From the IMG/VR virus record IMGVR_UViG_3300033997_000179, positions 1 to 26,441 of that record: a DNA stretch of 26,441 nt; one strand, given 5' to 3'. Positions 1 to 8,336 of the stretch are shown piece after piece. The DNA is from a virus. The position numbers and the translations under genes are program-made. Position 1 is the stretch's first letter. Each line of letters opens with the position of its first letter. The notes below the pieces were generated by a model. The model was not told where the DNA came from and searched no databases. It saw nothing but the letters and a program-made list of their open reading frames with translations.

Positions 1-521
1 TAGCGGATGTCCGCAGGAGGCATCGGCTCCAGCGCCCATTCCTTGCCGGGCTGTAGGTCAGCCACCGAAACAACCTGGTAGCCCCGCTTGCGCAGCTGCG
101 CGGCGGCGATGGCGATATATTCCGGCAATGGGTTGCGAGCATCCGCTCGCCATTCCTCGCGAACCGTTACCGGCCGCACCACAACGTATTGGCCGGACAC
201 CGGCGATGGGCCGAAGTCGGGCAGGTCAAGCAGGCCAGGCTCAAGGCGAAAACATTGGCGCATGCCGGTATAGATACCGGCGGCGCCGTATTGAATGCGT
301 TTCTGGGCGCCGCTGATTGGCGGACGTGCCCAGCGTGATTGCCTAGCGATGTTCTTGGCCTGGGTGCGCAGCTTGGTTGCAGGCCTGACGCACTGCACAT
401 GCGGCATGTCCCGATACAGCTCAGGCCATGGCGTTTCTAGAAAGACCGGGCGGCGAATCTGTCGAATGAAGGCGCGCTGGTAGATGTTGTCGCCAAGGCC
501 TTTTAATCCACGGATGAACAA
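1..521 (-). CDS. Glycosyltransferase-9-like phage protein (partial, 3' end outside window)
   Basis: An open frame runs from a TTG codon at 521 to the window edge with no stop, about 173 codons. The start overlaps the 3' end of the upstream gene by 19 bases, and GGAG lies about nine bases upstream of the TTG. The N-terminus (FIRGLKGLGDNIYQRAFI, then VFLETPWPELY) resembles the first Rossmann fold of ADP-heptose-type glycosyltransferases (GT9), which begin with a strand, a G-x-GD loop and a helix. Proteins of this kind occur in the head region of some Proteobacteria phages, where their role is not established. The family call is inference from the N-terminal pattern; the catalytic C-terminal half is not in the window. 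Confidence 0.6.
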   Translation of the reverse strand, partial: MFIRGLKGLGDNIYQRAFIRQIRRPVFLETPWPELYRDMPHVQCVRPATKLRTQAKNIARQSRWARPPISGAQKRIQYGAAGIYTGMRQCFRLEPGLLDLPDFGPSPVSGQYVVVRPVTVREEWRADARNPLPEYIAIAAAQLRKRGYQVVSVADLQPGKEWALEPMPPADIR

Positions 522-1108
522 AGCGCCAACTCCAGACTCTCGCGCGGGAAGCAGCGCAAAGCCGTCTCGCGTGAACAGTTGATGATTTCCACGCCGCTCA
601 GCGCCTTGGCCACCTTCTCGAAGTGCTCAGGCCATTGGGCTATGGAGCCGGCATTGCCCAGGTTGCGCGGGTGATCGCCGTGCCAGTGGCGTTTGCCGCC
701 GGTGTACTGCACGTCGTAGCCCAGCAGGATCACGCGCGTGGCGCCACGCAGAGCAGCAAGCGATATAGCTCCAGCACCGGAGTTGCCGTGCTCGCCGATG
801 CCCGCAGGCTTGGCGCCGTAGCGGTTGAGCCGCATCGAAAGGCGCTCGCCGGTGAAGCTCTCGACCTCAGCTGCGTACTGCTTCCACCAATCGCGGTCGA
901 TGGCGAAAACGGCATCGGCCCAGGGCGTCATCCGAAACGTGGTGTTGACGCAGACTACTCGGCGACCTTCTTCTTCCGGGCAGGCTTGGCGCCACTGCCT
1001 GACTCGCTCGCAGTCGTCTGCGGTGAGGCTTGGGCCGCTGGCGATGCAGACGACGGTGCGCCAGCCCCAGGCTTTGGGGCTTCTTCTTGCAGATCGAGGA
1101 TGGTGCAC
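503..1108 (-). CDS. Rossmann-like phage protein, DUF115/'norphogenetic' type
   Basis: This 201-residue protein starts at GTG 1108 and overlaps the preceding gene by about 150 bases. The recognisable domain starts near residue 16 with VVCIASGPSLTADDC, followed by VVCVNTTF and AVFAIDRDWW. This is the glycine-loop and aspartate pattern of DUF115/MptE-like proteins, also seen in sialyltransferase-like folds. A second conserved block is VILLGYDVQYTGG with HWHGDHP. Similar phage proteins are annotated as 'norphogenetic protein' with no known function. It is followed directly by a glycosyltransferase-like gene, so the two may modify a sugar or a virion protein together; that is inference. The long overlap means the true start could be internal, but no better in-frame start codon is visible. 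Confidence 0.65.
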   Translation of the reverse strand: MHHPRSARRSPKAWGWRTVVCIASGPSLTADDCERVRQWRQACPEEEGRRVVCVNTTFRMTPWADAVFAIDRDWWKQYAAEVESFTGERLSMRLNRYGAKPAGIGEHGNSGAGAISLAALRGATRVILLGYDVQYTGGKRHWHGDHPRNLGNAGSIAQWPEHFEKVAKALSGVEIINCSRETALRCFPRESLELALCSSVD

Positions 1109-1230
1109 AAGCCACGCGCCTCGAGCTGCTTTGCATGGCGCAGCGGCACGACATAGGCCGGGCTGCGCGCAGTGCGAATCTGTCCGCCGTCCTGATAGGA
1201 ACGCAGCGGTTTGATCTGTACATCGGTCAT
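955..1230 (-). CDS. Small head-region protein downstream of the capsid gene, unknown function
   Basis: The preferred start is ATG 1230, with GAGG five bases upstream; a GTG two codons earlier is less well placed. The product is 91 residues. Its first half (MTDVQIKPLRSYQDGGQIRT, ending ILDLQEE) looks folded. The second half is a low-complexity Ala/Pro/Ser tail ending in a lysine-rich stretch (KPARKKKVAE). It lies just after the major capsid gene, across a terminator-like hairpin, where HK97-like phages often keep head-decoration or connector genes. No family was recognised. The tail region is also read in another frame by the next gene, which may explain its odd composition. Confidence 0.65.
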   Translation of the reverse strand: MTDVQIKPLRSYQDGGQIRTARSPAYVVPLRHAKQLEARGLCTILDLQEEAPKPGAGAPSSASPAAQASPQTTASESGSGAKPARKKKVAE

Positions 1231-1243
1231 GGTCACCTCAACA

Positions 1244-1271
1244 GAAACGGGCCGGCATGCCGGCCCGTTTC
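1244..1271 (-). terminator. Perfect 28-bp palindrome after the capsid gene, terminator-like
   Basis: A perfect GC-rich inverted repeat runs from 1244 to 1271 (arms GAAACGGGCCGGCA and its complement) with essentially no loop. It lies 13 bases past the capsid stop. The T run after it on the minus strand is short and interrupted. It could be a weak terminator or a 3'-end stabiliser that sets capsid mRNA above that of the genes downstream. Confidence 0.55.
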
Positions 1272-1283
1272 AAGGGTTGTGGA

Positions 1284-2471
1284 TCAGGTCGCGGTCAGCG
1301 AGCCGGTGACGAAGGCCTCGTCGCGGTACAGCGCGAACGCCAGACGCTCTTCGGCACGGATGGTCACCATGTTGTTCTCAAAGTCCTTGTCGTTCTCGGT
1401 GGAGACCAGAACCTCGATGTCCATGCGGTCGAAGATCTGGGCGCCGAGCGCGAAGGCGCCGACCAGGAATTCGTCCTGCACAATGGCCTGGGTCTCAACC
1501 ACCGGCAGGCGCCACAGGGTCGGGGTAGTGCCATTCTGCGGGCTGCCAACGATGTAGCGGTTCTCGCCATCTTTGGTGAGCTCGATCAGAGCCCAGTCAA
1601 TCGGGTTCAGCACGATGCCGCTCGCCGGGAACTCAGCAAGCTGCGCCTGCAGGATGGCCAGACGGATGCGGTCGATGCGCTGCTCGGCGGTCACGGAAAC
1701 ACCGCTGGGCGGCGCATACTGCTGAGCCTGCGGGATAATGCCGTGCAGGTTCGCCCCGGAGCCGTTGCCGTAGAGCAGCTGCGCTTCTTCGGCCAGCATC
1801 AGGCCGTAGCGAGCACGTGCATCGATGTAGCTCTGCAGGGCCGAGGAATCGTCCAGGATCTGACGGCTGGCCTTGAACAGGTGGGCAATGGTGCGCACCG
1901 GCGCATTGTCCAGTTCGAAGGTCAGATCCGAGTACGGCTTACCAGAGCCCTCGGTGACCGCTGCGGCGGCATTGACGAAACCAGTCTCGCGCACGTACTC
2001 GATCGAGTTGCTGCCGGTGGTGCCCGGTGCAATCAGGTCACGGATGGTCATGCGGCGCTGAGGCGCAGCCACGACGCCCGGACGACGATCAGGAGCGACC
2101 AGGGCGCCACCGGAACTGTCGATGGAGGTGATGGCGGAGCGCGGCATGCTGACGCGGTGAGAGCCCTTGAAGGAGCCGCCAATGCCAGCTTCCTTCATGC
2201 TCTCGGCCATCAGCTGGCCGGCGGTCTTCTCGACCTCTTCGCCGCTTTCACGGCGGCCGGCATTCACCAGCTTCTGCTCTGCTTCCTGCAGGCGGGCCTG
2301 CAGTTCGCCCTGCTTGGTCAACATCTCGTCGACCTTGGCGCGGGTCTCTGCGTGCATCTCGCCGGTGCGGGCGATCTCTTTCTGTGCCGATTCGGCTTGG
2401 GATTTGATCTGATCACCGATCTGCTTCAGGCTGGCGCTCAGTTCGTTGTACTGCTTCTCGAAGTCGCTCAT
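1284..2471 (-). CDS. HK97-family major capsid protein
   Basis: This 395-residue protein has the layout of HK97 gp5. Residues 1-70 are a charged coiled coil (the delta/scaffold domain), followed by a linker to about residue 105, then a capsid fold containing ALVAPDRR, TIRDLI, IEYVRETGF, LVGAFALGAQIFDR and the C-terminal MVTIRAEERLAFALYR. In the family the N-terminal scaffold is removed by the prohead protease after assembly; the adjacent upstream gene is such a protease. The start ATG overlaps the protease stop in an ATGA junction, and AAGGAG precedes it. It forms the icosahedral shell. The family call is firm; whether the subunits crosslink as in HK97 cannot be judged here. Confidence 0.93.
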   Translation of the reverse strand: MSDFEKQYNELSASLKQIGDQIKSQAESAQKEIARTGEMHAETRAKVDEMLTKQGELQARLQEAEQKLVNAGRRESGEEVEKTAGQLMAESMKEAGIGGSFKGSHRVSMPRSAITSIDSSGGALVAPDRRPGVVAAPQRRMTIRDLIAPGTTGSNSIEYVRETGFVNAAAAVTEGSGKPYSDLTFELDNAPVRTIAHLFKASRQILDDSSALQSYIDARARYGLMLAEEAQLLYGNGSGANLHGIIPQAQQYAPPSGVSVTAEQRIDRIRLAILQAQLAEFPASGIVLNPIDWALIELTKDGENRYIVGSPQNGTTPTLWRLPVVETQAIVQDEFLVGAFALGAQIFDRMDIEVLVSTENDKDFENNMVTIRAEERLAFALYRDEAFVTGSLTAT

Positions 2472-3334
2472 CGCGATTCTCCTTTAAGGGTGTTAAGGAT
2501 TGCAGACGCCTCTGACAGGGAGGCGGAAAGGTCAGGGGCGACAGCGCGTGGCTTATCGGTCGGGCCAGCGTTCTGCGTGGCCCCGCCGGCAGCGCTAGGC
2601 ATGCCGGACTTGAAATTGGCGAAGAGCTCGCGGCGCTGGGAGCGCGGCAAGCCTGCTTTGGCCAGCGCGATATCCATGGCCTTAAGCGCGTTGTTCTGGT
2701 GCGCTTCGGTGGTGCTGCGCTCGGTGATCTCGTCGGCGGAGAGCAAGCCAGTGGCCAGGCCAAGTTCGACGGCGCGCTTGCCGCGAATGAACGTCTCGTC
2801 GTCCATCATCTCTGCCATGCTTTCCACGGGCTGGCCGCTGGTTTCGGCATAGAGGTCGGCCATGGCAGCGTCGAACTCTTCCATATCGTCAGCCACGGCG
2901 CGCAGGTAATGGCGGTTACCGGCGAGGAAGGTCCAGCAGTTGTGGATCATCAGGAAGGCGCTGCTGGCAACCTCGCGCTCCTCGCCGGCCAGGTAGACCA
3001 CCGAGGCGGCGCTGGCAGCCATGCCGAGCACCTTGGTGGTGACCTTGTGACTGTGCTCTCGCAGGCGGTTGTAGATGGCGATGCCCTCGAACATGTCGCC
3101 GCCCGGCGAGTTGATGTAGACGGTCACGTCGCGTTCGCCGATGGCTCGCAAGGCTGCGTCGATGCGCTTGACCGTGACGCCTTCGCCAGTCCAGAAGTCC
3201 TCGCCGATCACGCCGTAGATGGTGATGGTGTCGGAAGTGTTCTCAACCGCCGCTTGGATGGCAGGGTTCCATTTCTCGAGCGCGCGCGGGCTCATCTCGC
3301 TGCGCAGGCCGCGAGACTGGATTTTCAGTTTCAT
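2468..3334 (-). CDS. ClpP-like (S14) prohead maturation protease
   Basis: The protein has 288 residues. The ClpP fold is visible as ITIYGVIG (about 37-44), YINSPGGDMFEG (73-84), the nucleophile in GMAASAAS (Ser108), the histidine in LMIHNCW (His131) and an acidic candidate in MMDDETF (Asp178/179). In HK97-like phages that use a ClpP-type enzyme, it digests the scaffold domain of the capsid protein inside the prohead. The gene sits between portal and capsid genes, the usual order, and shares ATGA with the capsid start. AAAGGA lies upstream of the chosen ATG. Residues after about 210 form a low-complexity linker and a C-terminal tail that may be the part targeted into the head. Confidence 0.92.
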   Translation of the reverse strand: MKLKIQSRGLRSEMSPRALEKWNPAIQAAVENTSDTITIYGVIGEDFWTGEGVTVKRIDAALRAIGERDVTVYINSPGGDMFEGIAIYNRLREHSHKVTTKVLGMAASAASVVYLAGEEREVASSAFLMIHNCWTFLAGNRHYLRAVADDMEEFDAAMADLYAETSGQPVESMAEMMDDETFIRGKRAVELGLATGLLSADEITERSTTEAHQNNALKAMDIALAKAGLPRSQRRELFANFKSGMPSAAGGATQNAGPTDKPRAVAPDLSASLSEASAILNTLKGESR

Positions 3335-3337
3335 GGG

Positions 3338-4642
3338 TTATTCCTTTGCGGGTTCGGCGGTGAGCCAATTCATCAGGGCTGCGCGAACGTTTTGGCTTTC
3401 GTTCTGCTTGCCCAGTTGGTCGAGCGGCACGAGGTTGGATTGAACGGTGAGGATGTCGCCGCCAGGCTTGGCCGGCATGTTCTCTTTCAGGCGTCCTTCA
3501 TTGCGGGTAAGGAAACCGTTCTGCGCCATGGTGCTGAGGTATGCAGCCCGGCCAGCGCTGTCTGCGCGCAGGAAGGCTTCCAGCGAATACTCGGCGTAGT
3601 AGGTGATGCGATCCACGGCGGTGAGCAGCTTCTTCTCCACGCACTGCTCGATGGGCGCGGTGTAGCTCATGATGCAGTAGGTCAGGAAGGCGAGCTGCTG
3701 TTGCTCCAGGCCAGTGCCCCAGTTGCTGCCCTTGTCGGTCTTCATGACCATCCAAGTGGGCACGCCGAACCAGCGGCAAATCTCTTCGACGCTGTGCCCG
3801 CGAGACTCAAGCAACTGAGCATCGGCGGGGTTGATGCCAATGGCTTCCGGGGTGATGCCATACTCCAGCACCGGTGATTTGCCGGCGTTCATGGCGCCAC
3901 TGATGGTCTTGGCGTACTCGCGGAAGTCCGTCCGCTGATCGGGAGTCAGCACCCGATCCATCTTGAATGCGACGGTCGGCATCATGCCGTTCTTGAACGT
4001 GCTGTTGGCTGCGTCATCTGCCGACATCGCAGACCCGAACACGTCGGCACCGTAGCGAATCGCGGAGAGCCCCATCTTCCCATCCAGGGTGAAGGCGGGA
4101 ATGTGCAGCATGTTCTCGCGGCGAATCTCTCGGCGCGCGCCTTTCTTGGGGTGGAACCAGTACCGCAAGCGGCCATCATCATCCTGCTCAGGCTTGACGC
4201 GCCCTGGCATCAGAAAGTCCAGGGCGATAACTCGGCCAGCTGATCGATGGATCTCACAGTAGGCATTACCCCACAGGAGCATCGAGGCAACCACCGACTG
4301 CCAGAAGTGAAAGGCCGTGGTGTCCTCGTTCGGGCTGGTATGCACCACGTCGTACAGCGAGAAGTCACGCGCCGTCTCACGACTGCCGTCCGCCTTGCGG
4401 CGGTAGATGTTGAGCGGCAAGCCAGCAACAGACATCGAGATGATGCGAACGCAGGCCCAGACCGTAGACAGGCGCATGGCGTTGTCGATGGTGACCGTCT
4501 TGCCAGAGCTGGATTGACTGCCAAAGTAGGCACCCCAGAAACCGCCATCACTGAGGCGGATGGACTTACCCATCCAGTCGCCGAGGCTGGCTGCCGGACT
4601 TTGGGCGGAAGTCACCAGCGCCTGCATCAAGCTCTTACCCAT
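3338..4642 (-). CDS. HK97-family portal protein
   Basis: The chosen start is ATG 4642, giving 434 residues; GAGG lies eight bases upstream, and the 8-base overlap with the membrane-protein gene fits the rest of the operon. A GTG/ATG ten codons earlier has no comparable signal. Family marks include NAMRLSTVWACVRIIS near the N-terminus, SLYDVVHTSPNE, WGNAYCEI, MLHIPAFTLDG and IEEICRWFGVP-like VEEICRWFGVPTWMV. Portals form the dodecameric ring at one vertex through which DNA is packaged and to which the tail attaches. It lies between terminase and protease, the standard order of this module. Confidence 0.93.
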   Translation of the reverse strand: MGKSLMQALVTSAQSPAASLGDWMGKSIRLSDGGFWGAYFGSQSSSGKTVTIDNAMRLSTVWACVRIISMSVAGLPLNIYRRKADGSRETARDFSLYDVVHTSPNEDTTAFHFWQSVVASMLLWGNAYCEIHRSAGRVIALDFLMPGRVKPEQDDDGRLRYWFHPKKGARREIRRENMLHIPAFTLDGKMGLSAIRYGADVFGSAMSADDAANSTFKNGMMPTVAFKMDRVLTPDQRTDFREYAKTISGAMNAGKSPVLEYGITPEAIGINPADAQLLESRGHSVEEICRWFGVPTWMVMKTDKGSNWGTGLEQQQLAFLTYCIMSYTAPIEQCVEKKLLTAVDRITYYAEYSLEAFLRADSAGRAAYLSTMAQNGFLTRNEGRLKENMPAKPGGDILTVQSNLVPLDQLGKQNESQNVRAALMNWLTAEPAKE

Positions 4643-4796
4643 TGGTAATACCTCGGCGGATGAACCCGGCAATGCAGAACAGCGAGAGCCCGCCGGCGAT
4701 CAGCGCCCAGCCGGTACCGGCTAGCATCCAGACGCCAGCGCACAGCAATGCGAAGCCGGCAAGGCTGACCAGCAGGAAAGCGAGAAAGGCGTTCAT
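4635..4796 (-). CDS. 53-residue two-helix membrane protein between terminase and portal
   Basis: This short gene starts at ATG 4796, sharing ATGA with the terminase stop, and ends at TAA 4635, eight bases inside the portal gene. The product begins [19 protein letters not shown] and is almost wholly hydrophobic, with two predicted membrane spans at about residues 3-24 and 27-45 and a short basic C-terminus (FIRRGITNG). Small membrane proteins at this spot are common in HK97-like phages, with no agreed role. Coupled overlaps on both sides support it as a real gene. Confidence 0.75.
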   Translation of the reverse strand: MNAFLAFLLVSLAGFALLCAGVWMLAGTGWALIAGGLSLFCIAGFIRRGITNG

Positions 4797-6520
4797 GTGA
4801 TGATGGGGTCCCGTATGGCGGCGAACCAGTCGTCTTCTGTGTTCGGGTTGGTGGCCTGGGCCATGACGCGCCCAACGGCCATGATCAGCGCCACGGCGCC
4901 GTCAATCTTGTTGTCGTTGCCCTGCTTGATCGGGCGGACGACGTCGTCGTTGCCTGGCAGGTTCTTGCCGATCACGTTGCCCACGCACCAGGTCATGATC
5001 GGGTTGCCGTCATGGTGGAAGCGTCCACTCAGGATTGCCGCTTCCAGCTCCTTCATCGGCGTGGACATGTTGGTGTAGTTCTGTGTGATCACGACCGGGG
5101 TCAGGCCTTCGTCCTCAAGCTCATGCGCTAGTCCCGTGGCGCCGTGCGGGTCAATCGGGCACTCCTTAACTGCGCACTGGCGGCCGGCCTCCTTGGCCTC
5201 TTCGAGGATCTCCCGGTAGTCCACCTCGGCGCCGGCCGTCTCGATCAGGTCTCCGGTGTTCACCCAGGCTTGGTAGCGTTCAGACATACGCTGGTTATCG
5301 GTACTGCGCACGGTGTCTTCCGGCACCCAGAAGCGCGGCGCCACGCAGTAGTAGTGGATACGGTCATCAATCACGCGCCAGAACAAGCGAGCCATGCTGT
5401 TCATGTCGAGCTTGCGAGCCAGGTCGAAGCCCAGCACGCAGTCCTGGCCCTCGTATTGCTCCAGCGTCAGGCTGGCGTCGGCGCTGTTGCGCCAGGCTTC
5501 CATGTTGTAGAAGCCAGACTTGGCCGAAACCCAGATATTCAGGTGCTTGGTCTTGAAGGTGTTGGTAAATCGAGCCGTGCGAATGGCTCTCTGCTGCTGG
5601 CTTTCCAGGTACTCGCGAAAAACCGAGATACCAAAGTTGGGGTTGGCCTTGGCCAGCACCTTGGGGTCTGTCCAGTCATCGCCTTCGTCGATGGTCCATA
5701 TCCAGCCGAACAGCTCGTCATCAGGAACGTCACCACACAGCATCTCGATGACTTGGCGACGCAAGTCATAGCATGGGCCTTCGATGTCAGAGCCGGCAGT
5801 GGTGATGATGAACATCAGCGGCTGGCGGCGAGCACCCATGCCAGTCAGCATGGTTTCGTACAAGGCGGCAGTCTGATGCTCGTGATACTCGTCAACGATT
5901 GCGCAACTGGGCGAAGCACCGTCACCTGGGTTGCCGATCAATGGTTCGAAGCGGCTACCGTCCGCGGGGCGGTTCATGTTCGAGGCGTTGACCTCGATGC
6001 CAGCCGCCTCCATCAGCATCGGCGAGCGCTTGACCATAAGCCGCGCTGGCCTGAAAACCTCCCACGCCTGTTTCTCGGTTGTCGCGCCGGCGTATATCTC
6101 GGCGCCGAATTCGTCGTCCGCCGTGAACATGCTGATGCCAAGGCCAGCGGCGATAACGCTCTTGCCGTTCTTCCTGGGCACTTCCCAATAACTGACGCGG
6201 AACCGGCGCTGCCCACTGTGCTTGCGCACCCAGCCGAATGTCATGGCCAGGCCGAACAACTGCCAGGGCTCAAGCGTGACCAGCTGACGCTTGAATGCCC
6301 ACTCCCCTTTGGTGTGGGGCAGCATCTGAATCAGCCGCAGCTTCTTCTCGGCCTTGGCCGGGTCGAAGCGATACTTGAACTTGGCACTACGGCTCTTGGC
6401 CATCTCGCAGAAATGACGCTCAACCGCCTGCTTGACGTACTTACAGCACGGCACCTTACCAGCCACGACACGCTTACCCCACCGAATCGCTGATTCGACG
6501 TTGGGGTACTTTGTTGCCAT
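4793..6520 (-). CDS. terL: Terminase large subunit
   Basis: The protein has 575 residues, normal for the HK97/P27-associated large terminase. The ATPase Walker A is in VPRKNGKS (residues 114-121), the Walker B is CAIVDEYH (206-213), and the coupling motif follows in [10 protein letters not shown]. The C-terminal nuclease has its first acidic site in [14 protein letters not shown] and a late acidic site in the stretch [14 protein letters not shown]. It pumps DNA into the prohead and cuts at packaging ends. It follows the small subunit by one base and shares ATGA with the small membrane gene. The N-terminal 45 residues before the family core are basic. Confidence 0.95.
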   Translation of the reverse strand: MATKYPNVESAIRWGKRVVAGKVPCCKYVKQAVERHFCEMAKSRSAKFKYRFDPAKAEKKLRLIQMLPHTKGEWAFKRQLVTLEPWQLFGLAMTFGWVRKHSGQRRFRVSYWEVPRKNGKSVIAAGLGISMFTADDEFGAEIYAGATTEKQAWEVFRPARLMVKRSPMLMEAAGIEVNASNMNRPADGSRFEPLIGNPGDGASPSCAIVDEYHEHQTAALYETMLTGMGARRQPLMFIITTAGSDIEGPCYDLRRQVIEMLCGDVPDDELFGWIWTIDEGDDWTDPKVLAKANPNFGISVFREYLESQQQRAIRTARFTNTFKTKHLNIWVSAKSGFYNMEAWRNSADASLTLEQYEGQDCVLGFDLARKLDMNSMARLFWRVIDDRIHYYCVAPRFWVPEDTVRSTDNQRMSERYQAWVNTGDLIETAGAEVDYREILEEAKEAGRQCAVKECPIDPHGATGLAHELEDEGLTPVVITQNYTNMSTPMKELEAAILSGRFHHDGNPIMTWCVGNVIGKNLPGNDDVVRPIKQGNDNKIDGAVALIMAVGRVMAQATNPNTEDDWFAAIRDPIIT

Positions 6521-6521
6521 G

Positions 6522-7001
6522 TCAGCCTTCGATCAGATCCGCAAACGGGTTGGTTGCCTTGTTCTTCTTCCCGCCGGTCAAACGAGAACGGCTCGAAGGA
6601 TCAAGGCCGAGAAGCGCACCGGTCGTAACCATCTGCGCCATTGCTTCCTTGGCTGCTGTCAGCGCTGGGTTCTTGATGGGGCTTCCCATTGCCGACGTCA
6701 TGATCGCGCCATGCTGGACAACCAGTTCCTGAGCTGATCGCCAGTTTGCATAGGCAGTACAGAACGCCTCGACTATGTGCAGGTCGGTCACGCAAACGAT
6801 GTGCTGGGCCAACAGCTCTGGCACCACCGTTTCCCACATCTGAATTGCAAGCGGCTCCATCCACTCAGGAGGGTCAACATGTGTGATCTGGGTGAAATCC
6901 GGCTCCGATTTGTTCAGTGCTCGCTTGCCAGGATTACCAGCCAGCTCCTTCTTGGCCGTGGGTTTCGGGCGACGGCCAGACCGCCCCGCAACACCAGGCA
7001 T
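6522..7001 (-). CDS. terS: Terminase small subunit, P27 family
   Basis: This 159-residue protein begins with the family's basic leader ([21 protein letters not shown]), in which the GNPGKR motif is typical of P27-like small terminases, and continues with DPPEWM and a helical core. The small subunit recognises the packaging site and recruits the large subunit. The gene directly precedes terL and follows a non-coding gap and an HNH gene, the order seen in cos-type HK97-like phages. Confidence 0.9.
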   Translation of the reverse strand: MPGVAGRSGRRPKPTAKKELAGNPGKRALNKSEPDFTQITHVDPPEWMEPLAIQMWETVVPELLAQHIVCVTDLHIVEAFCTAYANWRSAQELVVQHGAIMTSAMGSPIKNPALTAAKEAMAQMVTTGALLGLDPSSRSRLTGGKKNKATNPFADLIEG

Positions 7002-7076
7002 GCGCCAAACTCCTGAATTTCATTTTTCGCGGGTATGAAAATTTGGCTCCCCCCGTCGTTCGGGCAGTGAAATCGC
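7002..7076. other. Non-coding gap between HNH and terminase genes, candidate cos region
   Basis: This 75-base gap contains an AT-rich patch (ATGAAAATTTGG) next to a C-run (CTCCCCCCGTCG) and no ORF. In HK97-like phages with an HNH nuclease before the terminase, cos lies in this gap and the HNH protein takes part in cutting it. Position is the only argument; no cleavage site can be identified from sequence alone. Confidence 0.3.
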
Positions 7077-7499
7077 TCAAGCTTTCGACCCACCCTCCCC
7101 ACCAGAGGAATGAGAACCGATATCACCTACAAGCCCAACGCGCTCGCCGATGCTGTTGTGGCATGGACGGCACAGAGCACGGAGGTTGTCCCACGCCAAC
7201 GCCAGCTCAGGATTAGTTTTGACTGGCTTGATGTGGTCAGTGATGTCGCTGGCGGCGTTATCGCAGTGCTCGCATACGGGATGCTTCTTGCGGTAGTAGG
7301 CGCTGAGCTTCTTCCAGCGCTCTGTCTTGTAGAACGAGTCGGATGCGTCACGCACTTCGTTGTAGCGTTTATGCGTCTGACGACGAGCAAGCGCAGCAGC
7401 TGCTTCAGCCATGGGCGCGTGCTTAGAGCAGTAGGAGGTGCCACGCACAAGCACCGAGCACCCAGGAGCTGCACAGGGCCGCAATGGCCTAGCGGGCAT
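7077..7499 (-). CDS. HNH endonuclease of the packaging module
   Basis: The chosen start is ATG 7499 (AGAGG five bases upstream), giving 140 residues; the longer frame to 7595 only adds residues read from the holin gene. The N-terminus has a zinc-binding pattern (CAAPGCSVLV with SYCSKHAP). The C-terminal HNH domain shows FYKTERWKKL, CEHCDN, DITDHIKPV, NLRALCRPCHNS. It should nick or cut DNA with a metal-dependent beta-beta-alpha fold. In cos phages such proteins stimulate terminase cleavage of cos, and its place just upstream of the small terminase supports that job. Confidence 0.88.
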   Translation of the reverse strand: MPARPLRPCAAPGCSVLVRGTSYCSKHAPMAEAAAALARRQTHKRYNEVRDASDSFYKTERWKKLSAYYRKKHPVCEHCDNAASDITDHIKPVKTNPELALAWDNLRALCRPCHNSIGERVGLVGDIGSHSSGGEGGSKA

Positions 7500-7803
7500 C
7501 GCTACCTCTGCGCCGGTCACGCCTGCCATCCCATGCATCAGGCCCGCGCAATACTGCCGCGATATTGCCGCCGCACCGCATGGTGGCAGCAGCAAGGAAG
7601 GCCAGCAGCGCTACCAGAGGCCAAGCCTCTATCTGAACAACCAGATCACCAGTCGCAATGTGGATCACAGCAGACCCACAGCACACCATCACAGTGGCTG
7701 CCATGCCTGACTTCCATCGACTGAACCGCGCGCCGTCACGCTGATACGTGAACAGGCGAACGAAGATCGCCAGGCACAGGATGATGACAATCACATTGAG
7801 CAT
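7489..7803 (-). CDS. Phage holin family 3-like membrane protein
   Basis: The protein has 104 residues with three hydrophobic segments at about 1-17, 33-50 and 58-75, joined by a basic loop containing YQRDGARFSRW. That pattern resembles the three-span putative holins of family PF05449. Holins form lesions in the inner membrane that start lysis. The C-terminal 25 residues are charged (RGPDAWDGRRDRRRG). It lies two bases after another membrane protein and overlaps the HNH start by 11 bases. No endolysin gene follows, so the assignment rests on topology and position. Confidence 0.65.
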   Translation of the reverse strand: MLNVIVIILCLAIFVRLFTYQRDGARFSRWKSGMAATVMVCCGSAVIHIATGDLVVQIEAWPLVALLAFLAAATMRCGGNIAAVLRGPDAWDGRRDRRRGSDAR

Positions 7804-7805
7804 GA

Positions 7806-8159
7806 TCAGCCCCCCGTGGATGCCGATCTGCTTCGGCTGCGGATAGCTGCAAGGGTGACAGTCACGACCATTGCTGACGCCATGAATGCCGCTGGGCCTG
7901 GCAGATCAATCGGCCCAACGCCGAGCCACTCGATCTTCGCCTTAGCCACTGCAGGGGCGAACAGATACCCCATGATGAAGGAGATCAGGAACAGCACCAG
8001 CCGCGTGCGCACAGCAAACTCACTGGCCGCAATGAAGAAGATGACCGCACCGCACAACGCACCCACGGCTGCCGCTCCATTGATGCCAGCGAGCACCCCC
8101 GCCAAACCGGCGCCGACTGCACTGACTGCAACAACGGACGCAGTGCTTGGCTCAGCCAT
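7806..8159 (-). CDS. Membrane protein, second holin-like gene, first gene of the late operon
   Basis: The preferred start is ATG 8159, with GGAG six bases upstream; two earlier ATG codons overlap that signal. The product is 117 residues with about four hydrophobic stretches (VVAVSAVGAGLAGVLAGING; AVGALCGAVIFFIAASEF; LVLFLISFIMGYLFA; a C-terminal span before a basic tail). This fits a holin or antiholin and it is paired with a second holin-like gene. It is the first gene after two tandem terminators and is therefore the first late gene. Which of the pair forms the lethal hole cannot be told. Confidence 0.6.
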   Translation of the reverse strand: MAEPSTASVVAVSAVGAGLAGVLAGINGAAAVGALCGAVIFFIAASEFAVRTRLVLFLISFIMGYLFAPAVAKAKIEWLGVGPIDLPGPAAFMASAMVVTVTLAAIRSRSRSASTGG

Positions 8160-8170
8160 ACCCATCTCCA

Positions 8171-8196
8171 AAATAAAAAGCCCGCACTCGGCGGGC
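8171..8196 (-). terminator. Rho-independent terminator upstream of the late genes
   Basis: On the minus strand the stem GCCCGC/GCGGGC (8180-8185 with 8191-8196) is followed by TTTTTATTT. It sits just before the first late gene, so late transcription must pass through it. Confidence 0.75.
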
Positions 8197-8235
8197 AGGG
8201 CGACGAGCCAGGGAAGCCGCCGCAGAGCAGGAACG

Positions 8236-8260
8236 AAAAAGCCCGGCTCAGTGGCCGGGC
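8236..8260 (-). terminator. Second tandem terminator after the Q-like gene
   Basis: The stem GCCCGGC/GCCGGGC (8241-8247 with 8254-8260) has a six-base loop and is followed on the minus strand by TTTTT. Together with the one at 8171-8196 it forms a tandem barrier between the Q-like gene and the late operon. Confidence 0.78.
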
Positions 8261-8307
8261 TTTCGGGATTCTCAATCCTGAACGCGCAAGATCGACAGGA
8301 TGGAAGA

Positions 8308-8336
8308 ACTTTCGGCCAATCGGCTAATCAAGTCAA
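8308..8336 (-). promoter_or_regulatory. Candidate late promoter (pR'-like)
   Basis: A TTGACT -35 box at 8331-8336 overlaps the stop codon of the Q-like gene. Seventeen bases on is GAAAGT, a poor -10 with three of six matches. The place, just before two terminators and the late genes, fits a pR'-type promoter; the -10 does not give strong support. Confidence 0.3.

Noticed and set aside
1257-2852. Plus-strand open frame of 531 codons antisense to capsid and protease
   Set aside because: It is the mirror of two certain genes in GC-rich DNA; its product has no recognisable domain and no ribosome site.
5144-6493. Plus-strand open frame of 449 codons antisense to the large terminase
   Set aside because: Codon mirror of terL, His/Val-rich product without motifs.
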